Positions 8,673-16,823 are shown, counted from the stretch's first letter. The stretch: 64,000 bases of DNA from Curtobacterium sp. VKM Ac-1393 (GCF_015350995.1 NZ_JADKRW010000003.1:1-64000); one strand, 5' to 3'. Notes: generated by a model from the sequence alone, not told the origin. Numbers and translations are program-made.

Positions 8673-9527
8673 TCAGTGTCCGGCGGCGTAGTGGTTCGTG
8701 ATCTGAGTTTGGGTGAGTGCGGTGCTGTAGACGGCTGCGTAGCGCATGGAGCCGGTGAAGTAGTAGTTGGTCGCGGCACCCGGCCACCCGCTGATGGTGT
8801 CGTAGCCGATCCGGAAGTACCCGGTGGCGTTCTCTGGGGTGACGTAGTTGGCGTTGGAGGCGACGAGGGTGCCGTCGACGTAAAGGCTCATACCGGTGCT
8901 GGGTGACATCGTCGAGACCACGTGGTGCCAGGTGCCGTCGTTGTAGGCCTTTGGAGATGTAACGACCTGCACGGTGGAGTTGTAGGTGCCGAAGACGAGC
9001 TGGCCGGAAGTGTTGAGGTAGATCTGCCGATCGTGCTGCCCGGACGTGCTCACCTGGTTGCTGCCGAAACCGATGAGCAGGCCGCCGGCGACCGTGGTCT
9101 TGAACCAGACCTCTTCGCTGAAGGTGGTCGGGTTTTTCACGGATGTCGGGGTGGAGACGAAGCTGGATGAGCCGTTGAGGACATACGACGAGCCGGCGTC
9201 GCGGGGGCAGGCGTTGGGAGCAGGGGTCGCGGCCGTCATGGTGCCCTGGTAGGTGCCGTTGGCGTTTTTCCCGGACCAGTCTGTGGCGGTCGCCGCGCCG
9301 GAGGCTTCGGTGAGTTTGTAGGCGAACAGGGCGTTGCTGGTGTCGACGCCGACGGCGCCGGTGCAGGTGAAGTTCGCAGCCGTCCCAGCACTGTTGCTGC
9401 TGTTGGTGACCTTCGCGGTGAATCCGGAGCGGGTGGGAGCGAACTGCATGACGATGATCAGGACCGCCAGCGCGGTCACGAGGAGCACGGCGATGGTTTT
9501 GCCATCTCGGAAGCGGTGCAGGTTCAT
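8673..9527 (-). CDS. LamG-domain surface protein, likely signal-peptidase (SipW-type) substrate
   Basis: Exported protein of 284 residues. The N-terminus has a basic start (NLHRFRDGK), a membrane segment (about 10-28) and then SGFTAKVTNSSNSAGTAANF. This strongly resembles the corresponding region SGFAASITNSSNTAASGT of the CalY-like protein at 10589-11242, so both probably share one processing enzyme. Residues about 100-284 form a concanavalin/LamG-like jelly roll with the landmarks SFSSxxx-type beta strands, DGTWHHVVSTM and MSLYVDGTLVASN, then YFTGSMRYAAVYSTALT. Such domains bind glycans or act as adhesin modules. Its ATG overlaps the stop of the signal peptidase gene by 4 bases (ATGA), indicating translational coupling. 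Confidence 0.85.
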   Translation of the reverse strand: MNLHRFRDGKTIAVLLVTALAVLIIVMQFAPTRSGFTAKVTNSSNSAGTAANFTCTGAVGVDTSNALFAYKLTEASGAATATDWSGKNANGTYQGTMTAATPAPNACPRDAGSSYVLNGSSSFVSTPTSVKNPTTFSEEVWFKTTVAGGLLIGFGSNQVSTSGQHDRQIYLNTSGQLVFGTYNSTVQVVTSPKAYNDGTWHHVVSTMSPSTGMSLYVDGTLVASNANYVTPENATGYFRIGYDTISGWPGAATNYYFTGSMRYAAVYSTALTQTQITNHYAAGH

Positions 9528-10405
9528 GCCTGCACCGTTCGGACACGCCCCACGATGAGGCAAAGCGCGAGGGGAATGCAGCAGATTGCGATGAGGAGGA
9601 CCCAGCCGGCAGGCTGCAGATCGATCGCTGAACTCAGCTGGTAGTGCCCGTTCGCGGTGAGCTCCCGGATGGTGACGCGGCCCACTTCCCCGTCGGCGAG
9701 GTGCACGCTGCTGCTGCCGTGGCCGCTGACGCGGACGGGGAAACTTCCCGAGGAGATCACGGTCGCGGTGACCGAATGCGGGGTGGAAGTGTTCTCGATG
9801 GTCGTGACGTTCACGAACGGCTTCAGCAAGAACGCGGCGTACGACACCGTCAGCGCGGTGCCGGCGATGCGCAGCGAGGTGCGGGTGACGCGGTCCGTGA
9901 AGGGGCTGGTGAGCACCCAGATCAGCAGTGTGCCGATCAGGAGGATTGGTGCGGCGCGGAACAGCCATCCCAGGTGTGGGATGAGCAGCGCCGGCGTGCC
10001 GATGATGTTGTCCTGGGCGAGGGTCCACGGGTCGGTCGCACCGTTGACGTCGCCGCGGGTGTGGATGCCGCCATCGGCATCGATGCTGATGATGCGGTGC
10101 GTGTACGTGACGTCCGGATTCGCGGGAACCTGAAACGAAACGATGTCTCCCACCTGCAGCGCCGCCGCCGCAACGGGAAGATCCAGCACGAGGGTTCCCA
10201 CCGGAGCGGCTTCTCCCATGGACGGGGTCTCGACAACGAACCAACGTCCTCCGCTCGTGAGAAACAGTCCGGCCGCGGCGAGCAGGAGCCCCGCGGTCAC
10301 CGCGACCGACCAGGCCAAGACGGTCTCGAACCGCGACGCGGTGTGCCCACCGAGCAGGGGCCGCTCGAGCGTGCCACTGAGCGGGATCGCTACGGTCTGG
10401 CTCAT
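9524..10405 (-). CDS. Signal peptidase I, SipW/ER-type
   Basis: Membrane serine protease of 293 residues. A first membrane helix (about 29-50) leads to VVETPSMGEAAPVGTLV, where the Ser of PSMG is the expected nucleophile. GDIVSFQVP and YTHRIISI follow; the His of THR replaces the Lys of bacterial LepB, as in SipW and eukaryotic/archaeal enzymes. GDVNGATDPW completes the family motifs. A second membrane pair follows, then a long extracytoplasmic tail and a final C-terminal helix, making it longer than a bare SipW. It sits between two predicted substrates and overlaps the downstream LamG gene by 4 bases, so a dedicated export operon is likely. Confidence 0.88.
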   Translation of the reverse strand: MSQTVAIPLSGTLERPLLGGHTASRFETVLAWSVAVTAGLLLAAAGLFLTSGGRWFVVETPSMGEAAPVGTLVLDLPVAAAALQVGDIVSFQVPANPDVTYTHRIISIDADGGIHTRGDVNGATDPWTLAQDNIIGTPALLIPHLGWLFRAAPILLIGTLLIWVLTSPFTDRVTRTSLRIAGTALTVSYAAFLLKPFVNVTTIENTSTPHSVTATVISSGSFPVRVSGHGSSSVHLADGEVGRVTIRELTANGHYQLSSAIDLQPAGWVLLIAICCIPLALCLIVGRVRTVQA

Positions 10406-10516
10406 GATCGACTCCGGTAACGCCCCGGCACCCGGGAACGGCAGTAGCAGTTGAAAAAAGAGGGTATGGGCAACGCTGGGTCATCCAGATCCGGCCGGAA
10501 GTTGCATACTCAGCAA

Positions 10517-10551
10517 GCGACGCTCGCCCGATGGGAATGGGCGAGCGTCGC
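10517..10551 (-). terminator. Hairpin between the CalY-like gene and the signal peptidase gene
   Basis: Perfect 13-base inverted repeat (arms 10517-10529 and 10539-10551, arm GCGACGCTCGCCC, 9-base loop). It lies 37 bases downstream of the CalY-like stop. No clear T-tract follows. It probably attenuates read-through, making the abundant structural protein in excess of the protease. Confidence 0.65.
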
Positions 10552-10588
10552 CAGCCTGTGCGGGTGAGCGTAGCCGGGCGGGGATGAG

Positions 10589-11242
10589 CTAGGCGGTGAA
10601 CGTCCAGGTCATGGGGACCGAGGCTGCGAGGCCCTGGTAGGTGTTGCCGGCGGAGGAGTCGAGGGTGACGGCGAAGTTGAACGGCGTCGACGCGCCGGCG
10701 GCCGGAGCTGCGGGCATCGTGAAGGCCGACGCTGCGGCGCCCTTGAAGCTGGCGAGTGTGCCGCTGAAGACCGTGGTCGAGCCCGAGGTGATGACGAGGT
10801 TCATCTTGGCGCAGAGGTCGGTCGCGGTGCCGTTCGAGGAGCCGTTGTTCGACTGGGTGCACGTGCTGCCCGGCGTCAGGGTGAAGGTGCTGGCGGCCGC
10901 GGTGCCGGTGTTCTTGATCGAGATCGCCGTGTTGACCGTGTTGCCCGGCGTCATCGTCGTGCTGCCACCGAACTTGTTGATCGTCGAGCACGTCGCGGAG
11001 TTCGTCGACACCGAACCGCCGTCGGTGCTGAGGCACGTGACGGTCGCGCCGGCGTTCTGCTCCTGCATGATCAGCGTGCCGCTCGCGGCGGTGTTGCTGC
11101 TGTTGGTGATGCTCGCCGCGAACCCGGACAGGGTGCCGGTGAGCGAGAGGGACAGGAGCACGGCGGCGAAGATGCCGGCGAGGAGCGCCACGGGGGCGAA
11201 ACGGATCCGCTTCAGAACGGAGATGCGGTGCGAACGAGCCAC
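10589..11242 (-). CDS. CalY/TasA-like secreted protein (camelysin family-like)
   Basis: Secreted protein of 217 residues. A basic start (ARSHRISVLKRIRF) precedes a hydrophobic segment (about 17-38) ending LSGFAASITNSSN, the type of cleavage region used by SipW-like signal peptidases. The mature part is Thr/Ser/Gly-rich and beta-predicted, with TPGNTVNTAISIKNTGTAAA resembling the early strand of TasA/CalY fibre subunits. Several Cys residues could pair. The GTG at 11242 is preferred over the upstream TTG because TGAGG lies 6 bases before it. First gene of a three-gene set with the signal peptidase and LamG protein. A fibre or surface role is inferred. Confidence 0.75.
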   Translation of the reverse strand: MARSHRISVLKRIRFAPVALLAGIFAAVLLSLSLTGTLSGFAASITNSSNTAASGTLIMQEQNAGATVTCLSTDGGSVSTNSATCSTINKFGGSTTMTPGNTVNTAISIKNTGTAAASTFTLTPGSTCTQSNNGSSNGTATDLCAKMNLVITSGSTTVFSGTLASFKGAAASAFTMPAAPAAGASTPFNFAVTLDSSAGNTYQGLAASVPMTWTFTA

Positions 11243-11472
11243 GAGATACCTCAATGCTTATCTGGAGAGATTGACAGCAATCACGTTGCTACGATTGCAC
11301 GGACATCAAGATAGCCTGGTGTCGAACTGATGAACAGCCAAACCAAGACCCCACTCCAGGGGGCTCCGATCTGTCCTCCCGGACTGGGGTCGTTCGATCA
11401 TCGTGCGTCCCGCGTATCGTGCTACTTGCCCATGCGCGCCACGGACGGCGCCCGAGCTGATGAGGAACATCC

Positions 11473-11949
11473 ATGGCCACCACCACCCCACCCCAAGCCT
11501 CCGATCTGCAGAGCGCGTTGAACGCGTTCGTGATGATGCACCGCGCCAACGCCCTCCTGACGGCGCAGCTCGCCCAACGCCACCGGTGCAGCGTGTCCGA
11601 CATGCGAGCCCTGGTGTTCATCGCCGGCGGCGGCGACACCACCCCCGGCGTCATCGGGAAAGAGCTCGGGCTCAGCACGGGCGCGATCACGACCCTGGTC
11701 GACCGCCTCGAGGCCGCCGGGTGGGCGCACCGCGTCCCGAACCCGCATGACCGCCGCAGCAGCTACCTCGAAGCTCTTCCTGGCGGCCGTGACGTCCTCG
11801 CCGAGATCACCGCCGTGTACCAGGACGCGTTCACCGCAGCCACCGCCGCGGGCTCGTCGTACGACGAGCTCACGACCGCGTTCGCAAGTCTCGGCACTGC
11901 ACTGCGGGCGACCATGACGCACACGGCAAACACCCCGGCCGCAGCCTGA
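11473..11949 (+). CDS. MarR family transcriptional regulator
   Basis: 158 residues with the MarR winged helix: helix-turn-helix around VIGKELGLSTGAITTLVDRL (about 59-78), then the wing with the DRRSSYLEALP pattern after HRVPNPH. Helical dimerisation regions flank it. The start ATG 11473 has GAGGA upstream. It diverges from the CalY/signal peptidase/LamG set and may regulate it or itself; no operator palindrome was recognised in the 230-base intergenic region. Confidence 0.85.
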   Translation: MATTTPPQASDLQSALNAFVMMHRANALLTAQLAQRHRCSVSDMRALVFIAGGGDTTPGVIGKELGLSTGAITTLVDRLEAAGWAHRVPNPHDRRSSYLEALPGGRDVLAEITAVYQDAFTAATAAGSSYDELTTAFASLGTALRATMTHTANTPAAA

Positions 11950-12063
11950 TCGCGAACCGACCGGGCAGCCGTCAGGGACGATCTGACCGCTCTCGTTTCC
12001 ACCTCACCCCGCACCGCCGATCACCCCCGCATCGCCGATCACCGGCGGCCATCGGACGGCCGA

Positions 12064-12450
12064 TCAGCTGTAGAGGCGATGTCGGGCAGCGTGCACTGTG
12101 TCGGACGGTGTCTCGCCGTACTGAGCACGGTAGTAGCCGGAGAAGCGGCCGAAGTGTGCAAACCCAACCGCGGCAGCCACTGACCCGATCGGTTGATCCG
12201 GATTACTCAGCAGCATCAGCCGGGCCCGCCACAGCCGCAACAACAACACCACCCGCGACGGCGCCAACCCGAGATCCCGCTGAAACGCTTCCTGCAAGCC
12301 CCGCTCACCGTAGCCAGCCGCCGCAGCGATTTCTGCCGCTGTGACCGGGCCCCGGTATCGGTCCGCGATGTGTAGCAGCGCCCGCGCTACCCTCGGCCGC
12401 TGCGCACGCACATCGATACCGATCTGCTCGAGCTCCGTCACCGCTGACAT
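12064..12450 (-). CDS. Short AraC-type regulator (DNA-binding domain only), copy B
   Basis: 128 residues, paralog of 7460-7849, with AAAAGYGERGLQEAFQRDLG and FGRFSGYYRAQYGETPSDTV. Only the C-terminal AraC module is present, preceded by about 20 residues shared in outline between the copies (xGIDVxxQxPxVARAL). The ATG at 12450 is set by that homology. It is third in a minus-strand run after the SpoIIE-type phosphatase and the helicase-associated-domain gene, about 106 bases downstream of the latter, so co-transcription is possible but not certain. Confidence 0.75.
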   Translation of the reverse strand: MSAVTELEQIGIDVRAQRPRVARALLHIADRYRGPVTAAEIAAAAGYGERGLQEAFQRDLGLAPSRVVLLLRLWRARLMLLSNPDQPIGSVAAAVGFAHFGRFSGYYRAQYGETPSDTVHAARHRLYS

Positions 12451-12556
12451 ACGCCACCGTAACGCCGTCACCGTGTGCCCGGATGCAGTGGAGACCGAAT
12501 TCATGAACGCGCGATTGTTCGGGTAAGCCCGCTCCGGGTGCTGTTGTGGGATCGCG

Positions 12557-13444
12557 TTAGCTGTCCCAGCCGGGGCGGAGGCTGTCGAACCGTGCAACGC
12601 GTTCCTGGGACAGCTGCCGATCACGGTGCAGCCGGCGCTGGCGAAGCAGCCACCGTCCGATCGCGACACCGTCATCGGTGACGGTCCGGGCAGCGGGCAG
12701 GCGACCTTCGTGAGCGGATACCCACCGGTGCACGTGCTGCAGCATTTGCTCGAAGTGGGCGTCCTCGCGGCGCCGTCGCGCCCGGTCATCCGGAGCTTGA
12801 CGGAGCCGCCACACCATCCCCAACACCTCAAGGGCACGTACCCGAGCCGCGGGCATAGCGCCGCTGCGGTACTCGACGCGTCTGGAATCCACCCAGCGGC
12901 CCAGCTGCAGCCCGTCCGCGGTGACGAACCAGTGCGGCACGAGCACGTCACCATGGTCCCGCCGATACTGATCCAGCGCGGTGACACCCGCCGCCCACGC
13001 GGCGGCATCGTCACGCACCATCCATACGAAATCCAGCGCGACGAGTTCCGGCCACAGCCGTTCCGCGTCCGCGGCACTGCGGGACCATTGCCGCCGACGC
13101 GACTGCACCCACGTCCCGAGCGGGAACCCGTCCTCGGTCTGAAACGTGTGCGGCACCAGCCCATGGCCGGCAGCAGCTTGGAACGCAGCGAACGCTGCAA
13201 TACCGGCAGACCTGTCTGCTATCGACCAGCGCACCCCGACACGCTCCAGCAGCTGCATCCGCTCGGCAGGCAGCGTGCCAGCGGCGAAAAGTGAACGCTG
13301 CCGATGCAGCCACACCCCAAGACGCTCCCCCTCGTCCGTGCGGAACGACCGGGGAACATCGGCGTGGCCACTTCGGCTCCGGAAGCGCTCGAGCGCCGCA
13401 TAGGACGCATCCCATCGCTGTTCTACCTGCACGACACCTCCCAT
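12557..13444 (-). CDS. Stand-alone protein of four helicase-associated (HA) repeats
   Basis: 295 residues comprising four copies of the helicase-associated domain, at about 8-72, 77-141, 144-211 and 219-293. Each repeat is a three-helix unit with GHADVP/GLVP-like, then G-x-x-LGxWxxxxR and a closing W: LGVWLHRQR, LGTWVQSRR, LGRWVDSRR, IGRWLLRQR. In larger proteins such repeats follow helicase modules and are thought to bind nucleic acid. Here no helicase core is present or adjacent. It starts 36 bases after the phosphatase gene, suggesting an operon. AGGAGG abuts ATG 13444, so the GTG at 13432 could be the true start. Confidence 0.8.
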   Translation of the reverse strand: MGGVVQVEQRWDASYAALERFRSRSGHADVPRSFRTDEGERLGVWLHRQRSLFAAGTLPAERMQLLERVGVRWSIADRSAGIAAFAAFQAAAGHGLVPHTFQTEDGFPLGTWVQSRRRQWSRSAADAERLWPELVALDFVWMVRDDAAAWAAGVTALDQYRRDHGDVLVPHWFVTADGLQLGRWVDSRRVEYRSGAMPAARVRALEVLGMVWRLRQAPDDRARRRREDAHFEQMLQHVHRWVSAHEGRLPAARTVTDDGVAIGRWLLRQRRLHRDRQLSQERVARFDSLRPGWDS

Positions 13445-13480
13445 CCTCCTCTCCTGGCGAGCACTACGGCCTGACCTGGG

Positions 13481-14281
13481 TCAGGCGTTGCGGTGGATCG
13501 CGGTGAGGGTGGTGTCGTCGTCGAGGTCCGGCCCGGCCGCGTCGAGGAATTCGGTGAGCGCGAATTGCAGGTCGACGACTGTCCGCAGTTCGCCGGCGAG
13601 CTGGGTGAGGGTGTGTATGGAGGCGCCGGGGAGTTCAAAGAGACCGTCGCTGACGATCAGGAGCAGCTCACCGGGTGCGAGATACAGGATCCGTGGCAGG
13701 CGCGGCATGCCCGCAGGCTGCAGTCCGATCGGGAAATCTCTCGAGGGGATCCGTTCCGTAACGCCGGATTTGTGGGCGTGGGCGGTGAGGCCGTGGCCGG
13801 CGTCGACGAACTCGACTCGTCCGTCACGGAACCGGAGCCGAGCGTGGAAAAGTGTTGCAAACGCGGAGGCACGTTCGAAGTGGTCCCGGGTTGCCGTCTC
13901 CGCGGCATCAACGGCCTCGCCGGGGGGCTCGTGGTGGAACACCTCGAGGCCGCCGAGCAGGTTCGCAGCGAGCACCCCGGAGGCGAGACCCTTACCCATG
14001 ACGTCGCCGACCGTCACCGTGGCGTAGCCGCGCTGACTGTCCACAGTGACATCGGAGAGGTCTCCGGAGATTCCCCGCGCCGATCGTGCAGTCGTGGCGA
14101 TCGTGTATCCCGCGAGCACGGCGGGAGCCGGACGCATCGCTCGCTGGACCGCGTCGATCCAATAGGAACCGGCACTGTCGTGCTCGTTGTCGTTGCCGGC
14201 GGCGTGTGGGGTGCGCATGTCGGTCGTCATCTCACCCACGCGATGCGTCGTCTCATCTGCTTCCCCCCTGCTCGATGGCAT
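13481..14281 (-). CDS. PP2C-type phosphatase (SpoIIE/RsbU-like)
   Basis: About 266 residues, mostly one SpoIIE-type PPM phosphatase domain. GISGDLSDVTVD (metal-binding Asp; the usual GGDxYD is changed to GDLSD), YATVTVGDVMGKGLASG, FVDAGHGLTAHAH and LLLIVSDGLFE are visible in order, and DDDTTLTAIH near the end. The common DGxxE metal motif appears as SDGLFE. No sensor domain is attached. Such enzymes usually dephosphorylate anti-anti-sigma factors. ATG 14281 has GGGAG close upstream; ATG 14230 is an alternative. It diverges from the BLUF-TetR gene. Confidence 0.8.
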   Translation of the reverse strand: MPSSRGEADETTHRVGEMTTDMRTPHAAGNDNEHDSAGSYWIDAVQRAMRPAPAVLAGYTIATTARSARGISGDLSDVTVDSQRGYATVTVGDVMGKGLASGVLAANLLGGLEVFHHEPPGEAVDAAETATRDHFERASAFATLFHARLRFRDGRVEFVDAGHGLTAHAHKSGVTERIPSRDFPIGLQPAGMPRLPRILYLAPGELLLIVSDGLFELPGASIHTLTQLAGELRTVVDLQFALTEFLDAAGPDLDDDTTLTAIHRNA

Positions 14282-14500
14282 GCAACTCCCGAGATCCTGA
14301 AAGCAGCACGGAACGGGAGGGGTCCGGGATGGTGCCCCTGCGACACCATCCCGGTTGGACGCCGCCGCAAGCACTAGTAGCGGCGCCCTGTTGACCCAGG
14401 AGCTTGCTCTAACCGGGCTGTCGGCGACCATACCCCCGATTGGAGATGCCGCGATGTCGGCATTTCCACCGACCACCGCCCGCCCGTCTGCCGCCACAGT

Positions 14501-14546
14501 TCATGATCCGTCTGGCGCAGGAGTCATGATCCGTCTGGCGCAGGAG
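14501..14546. repeat. Two perfect tandem copies of a 23-base unit
   Basis: Copies at 14501-14523 and 14524-14546 are identical; each contains CATGATCCGTCTGGCGCAGG. They lie 83 bases before the start of the BLUF-TetR gene and about 220 bases before the divergent phosphatase gene. The 23-base period, about two helical turns, would place two binding sites on the same face of the DNA. An operator role is inferred. Confidence 0.6.
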
Positions 14547-14628
14547 GACGGCGTGGGTTGCTGTTCTGATGGCTGGTGGGTCAGTCTGAGGTGCAGTAAG
14601 ACGCGCTCGAGGGAAACAGGGGTCCCGG

Positions 14629-15720
14629 ATGTTGTCGCTGGTGTACGTGAGCACGATGGCCCGCCCGGTCACCGACGAGGAACTCGCGGAGGTCCTCGTG
14701 ATCGCGCGCGAGAAGAACCTGCGACTGGGTATCACTGGGATCTTGGCCCATCAGGGCAGCAACTGCCTCGGGATCATCGAAGGCGACGACGATGTCGTCC
14801 GGGAGCGATTCGCGGGAATTCGGCAGGACCCACGCCACATCAACGTCCGCGAAGTCGCCGTCGACCAGATCAGTGAGCGGGCATTCCCGGAGTGGTCGAT
14901 GGCGTTCCAACCCGCCGACCCACTCATCAAGAACATCCCCGGGTTTCTCGACCTGTTCTCCGACCACCCGGCCCCCGTTCCAGGTGGCAGCAACACATCG
15001 CGGGCGAAAGCACTCCTGGACTGGTTCCGGAAGCACCCCCTCGCCCCCTTGACCGATCAAGGCGTCGGCGACGCGATCGAGCCGCGTCTGCAGATCATCA
15101 GCGCCGCGATCATGGTGCTGCACGACGTCGGCGTGGAACGCGCCGACGTGGACCAGATCGCCGACACCGCTGGGATCAGTGTCGACGCGCTCCGACAGCA
15201 CTTCCCCACCCGGCAGAGCCTGCTCACCGCAACCGTCGACCGGTGGTCCAGCACCCTGTCCCGCCCCCTGCTACCCATTGCCGAGCAATACGGCGCGGTC
15301 GCATACCTCCACGCGCTCATCGTCGCGTACTCGGAAGAACCCGCACTGATGCGGCTGCTCGCGTCAACCCTTGCAGCAAGCTCCGACCCAGCAAACGAGG
15401 GAGCGGACTACTACCGCACCCTGTACCTCCGGTTCCGGCAAACCATCCGTGATGCGCTCGAGCGTGACATCCACGCCGGCCGGGAACCGGACACGATGGA
15501 GCCCGCCCGTGCCACCGAACAGCTCCTCGCCCTCTACGACGGCCTCCGCGTGCAAGCACTCCTCGTGCCCGAATTCGACATCATCGAAGCTTTTGACCGG
15601 GCAGCATCACGCATGCGCCGCGGCTGGTCCGAGGACTACCACCACACCGACCTCTTCGACATCCCCCTCGACCGCACCCGCGAACACACGACACACCCCG
15701 ACTCATTCGGCTCCCAGTAA
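14629..15720 (+). CDS. BLUF-domain/TetR-type regulator fusion with altered BLUF active site
   Basis: 363 residues. Residues 1-93 form a BLUF (flavin blue-light sensor) domain: LVYVSTMARP, REKNLRLGITGIL, RQDPRHINVREV and FPEWSMAF. A linker (about 94-145) leads to a TetR helix-turn-helix (about 150-200: VDQIADTAGISVDALRQHFP, TRQSLL) and a helical C-terminal TetR domain. Relative to PixD (Slr1694) numbering the offset is exactly 2: Tyr8 is Tyr6, Asn32 is Asn30, Trp91 is Trp89, Met93 is Met91, but Gln50 is Gly48 (NCLGIIEG where FLQxLEG is usual). That Gln is needed for the normal BLUF photocycle. The start has AGGGG 8 bases upstream. Probably a flavin-, redox- or light-linked repressor; targets may include itself and the divergent phosphatase. 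Confidence 0.85.
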   Translation: MLSLVYVSTMARPVTDEELAEVLVIAREKNLRLGITGILAHQGSNCLGIIEGDDDVVRERFAGIRQDPRHINVREVAVDQISERAFPEWSMAFQPADPLIKNIPGFLDLFSDHPAPVPGGSNTSRAKALLDWFRKHPLAPLTDQGVGDAIEPRLQIISAAIMVLHDVGVERADVDQIADTAGISVDALRQHFPTRQSLLTATVDRWSSTLSRPLLPIAEQYGAVAYLHALIVAYSEEPALMRLLASTLAASSDPANEGADYYRTLYLRFRQTIRDALERDIHAGREPDTMEPARATEQLLALYDGLRVQALLVPEFDIIEAFDRAASRMRRGWSEDYHHTDLFDIPLDRTREHTTHPDSFGSQ

Positions 15721-15741
15721 GTTCGCGCTACCGCTGGAAGC

Positions 15742-15777
15742 GCGGGGCGGCCGCCGGATAGGTGACGGCCGCCCCGC
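15742..15777 (+). terminator. Terminator hairpin after the BLUF-TetR gene
   Basis: Perfect 12-base GC-rich inverted repeat (arms 15742-15753 and 15766-15777, arm GCGGGGCGGCCG, 12-base loop), 21 bases past the stop codon. It lies between this gene and a convergent MarR gene and could serve both. Confidence 0.65.
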
Positions 15778-15838
15778 TCGCAGCAGGAACCACCCCACTG
15801 CTGCCCACAGTCTGTACCTGCGGCAGCAATGCTGGTGG

Positions 15839-16324
15839 TCAGGGTGCGGGGTCCGAGGTGAGTGCGGCAAGGTCGACGAGAAACCGAGCGATGGCTGCTG
15901 CGTCTGCTTGCGGGACTTCGGCGCAGAGCGCTTTGATGCGCGGCGCGAGCGGGTCGGTGTCATTTCGGTCCGGTGCCCCCGGGACGAGTTGCACGTAGCT
16001 GGATCGCCGATCGGTCGGGTTTGGTGTCCGGGTGAGGAATCCGGATACCTCAAGCCGATCGAGCAGGCCCGTCGTCGATGACGTACTGATGCCCAGGTAC
16101 TCCCCGAGCTGCTTCGGTATGCACGGCCGCTCCCATGCCGCGGCTGCACAAAGGTATCGGAGCGCTTCCCGCTCCGTGATGCTCATCCGCGATGCGGCCG
16201 GTCGAGCACGGTCGGCCCGTGCGGCGGCGTACCGATACCGGTCGACCGCATCGACCAGCGCAGCTGCAGCCGCGTTCAGCGTCTCCGGCACGCGGCCACC
16301 ATGCAAACGTCCTCCGGAGACCAT
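15839..16324 (-). CDS. MarR family transcriptional regulator
   Basis: About 161 residues. A helix-turn-helix at QLGEYLGISTSSTTGLLDRL (about 72-91) is followed by the wing LTRTPNPTDRRSSYVQLVPG, the MarR signature. The C-terminal helices end in ALTSDPAP. The ATG at 16324 lacks a good ribosome site; a GTG 33 bases further in is possible. It converges on the BLUF-TetR gene and is separated by about 500 bases from the next MarR gene on the plus strand. Confidence 0.8.
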   Translation of the reverse strand: MVSGGRLHGGRVPETLNAAAAALVDAVDRYRYAAARADRARPAASRMSITEREALRYLCAAAAWERPCIPKQLGEYLGISTSSTTGLLDRLEVSGFLTRTPNPTDRRSSYVQLVPGAPDRNDTDPLAPRIKALCAEVPQADAAAIARFLVDLAALTSDPAP

Positions 16325-16823
16325 CCCGGCTGCCGAAACACACGCATTCGATCCACTCCCCTGATACCTGCCAGCGGCTGCAGCCCTACCAGTAACGTCG
16401 ATGAGGCTGCGCCGCGGGACCCTAGCCGCGGGCCGACCGGGACCCCATTCCTGACTTGGTCTCCTCAAGCGCGTCAAGGAAGACAGCAGCCCGACGACAG
16501 TCCTAGCGCGAGGGCGTCTGCCCCCCTGATCCGAACTCGGGGCAGGCGCTCTCCCGCCCTTCTTCATACGCTCCTTTCGACGGGGTTCGGTGAACAAGTT
16601 GCGATGTGCGTGCAGCGGATGAAGGTGAGACATGATCGGACGCGCCGCGGGGATTACCGCTCCAAACGTCCCGACATCGTCGGTGCCGGCCGCCCACCGA
16701 ACACCGACCGCAGCCGCCGGGATCCAGCACGACCCGAACGCCTGCTGATGACTCGGCTGCCAGACTCGACCATGAATACAGTGCGCGCATGCGCGGTCGG
16801 TGAGTGTGGTGCTGGAGGTACTG
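16325..16823. other. 499-base intergenic region between divergent MarR genes
   Basis: No frame with recognisable protein is seen on either strand. The region should contain the promoters of both MarR genes, but no clear palindrome was found. It could hold a decayed gene. Confidence 0.4.

Noticed and set aside
14501..14546. Tandem repeat as a CRISPR array
   Set aside because: Only two adjacent units with no spacer between them and no cas genes in the window.
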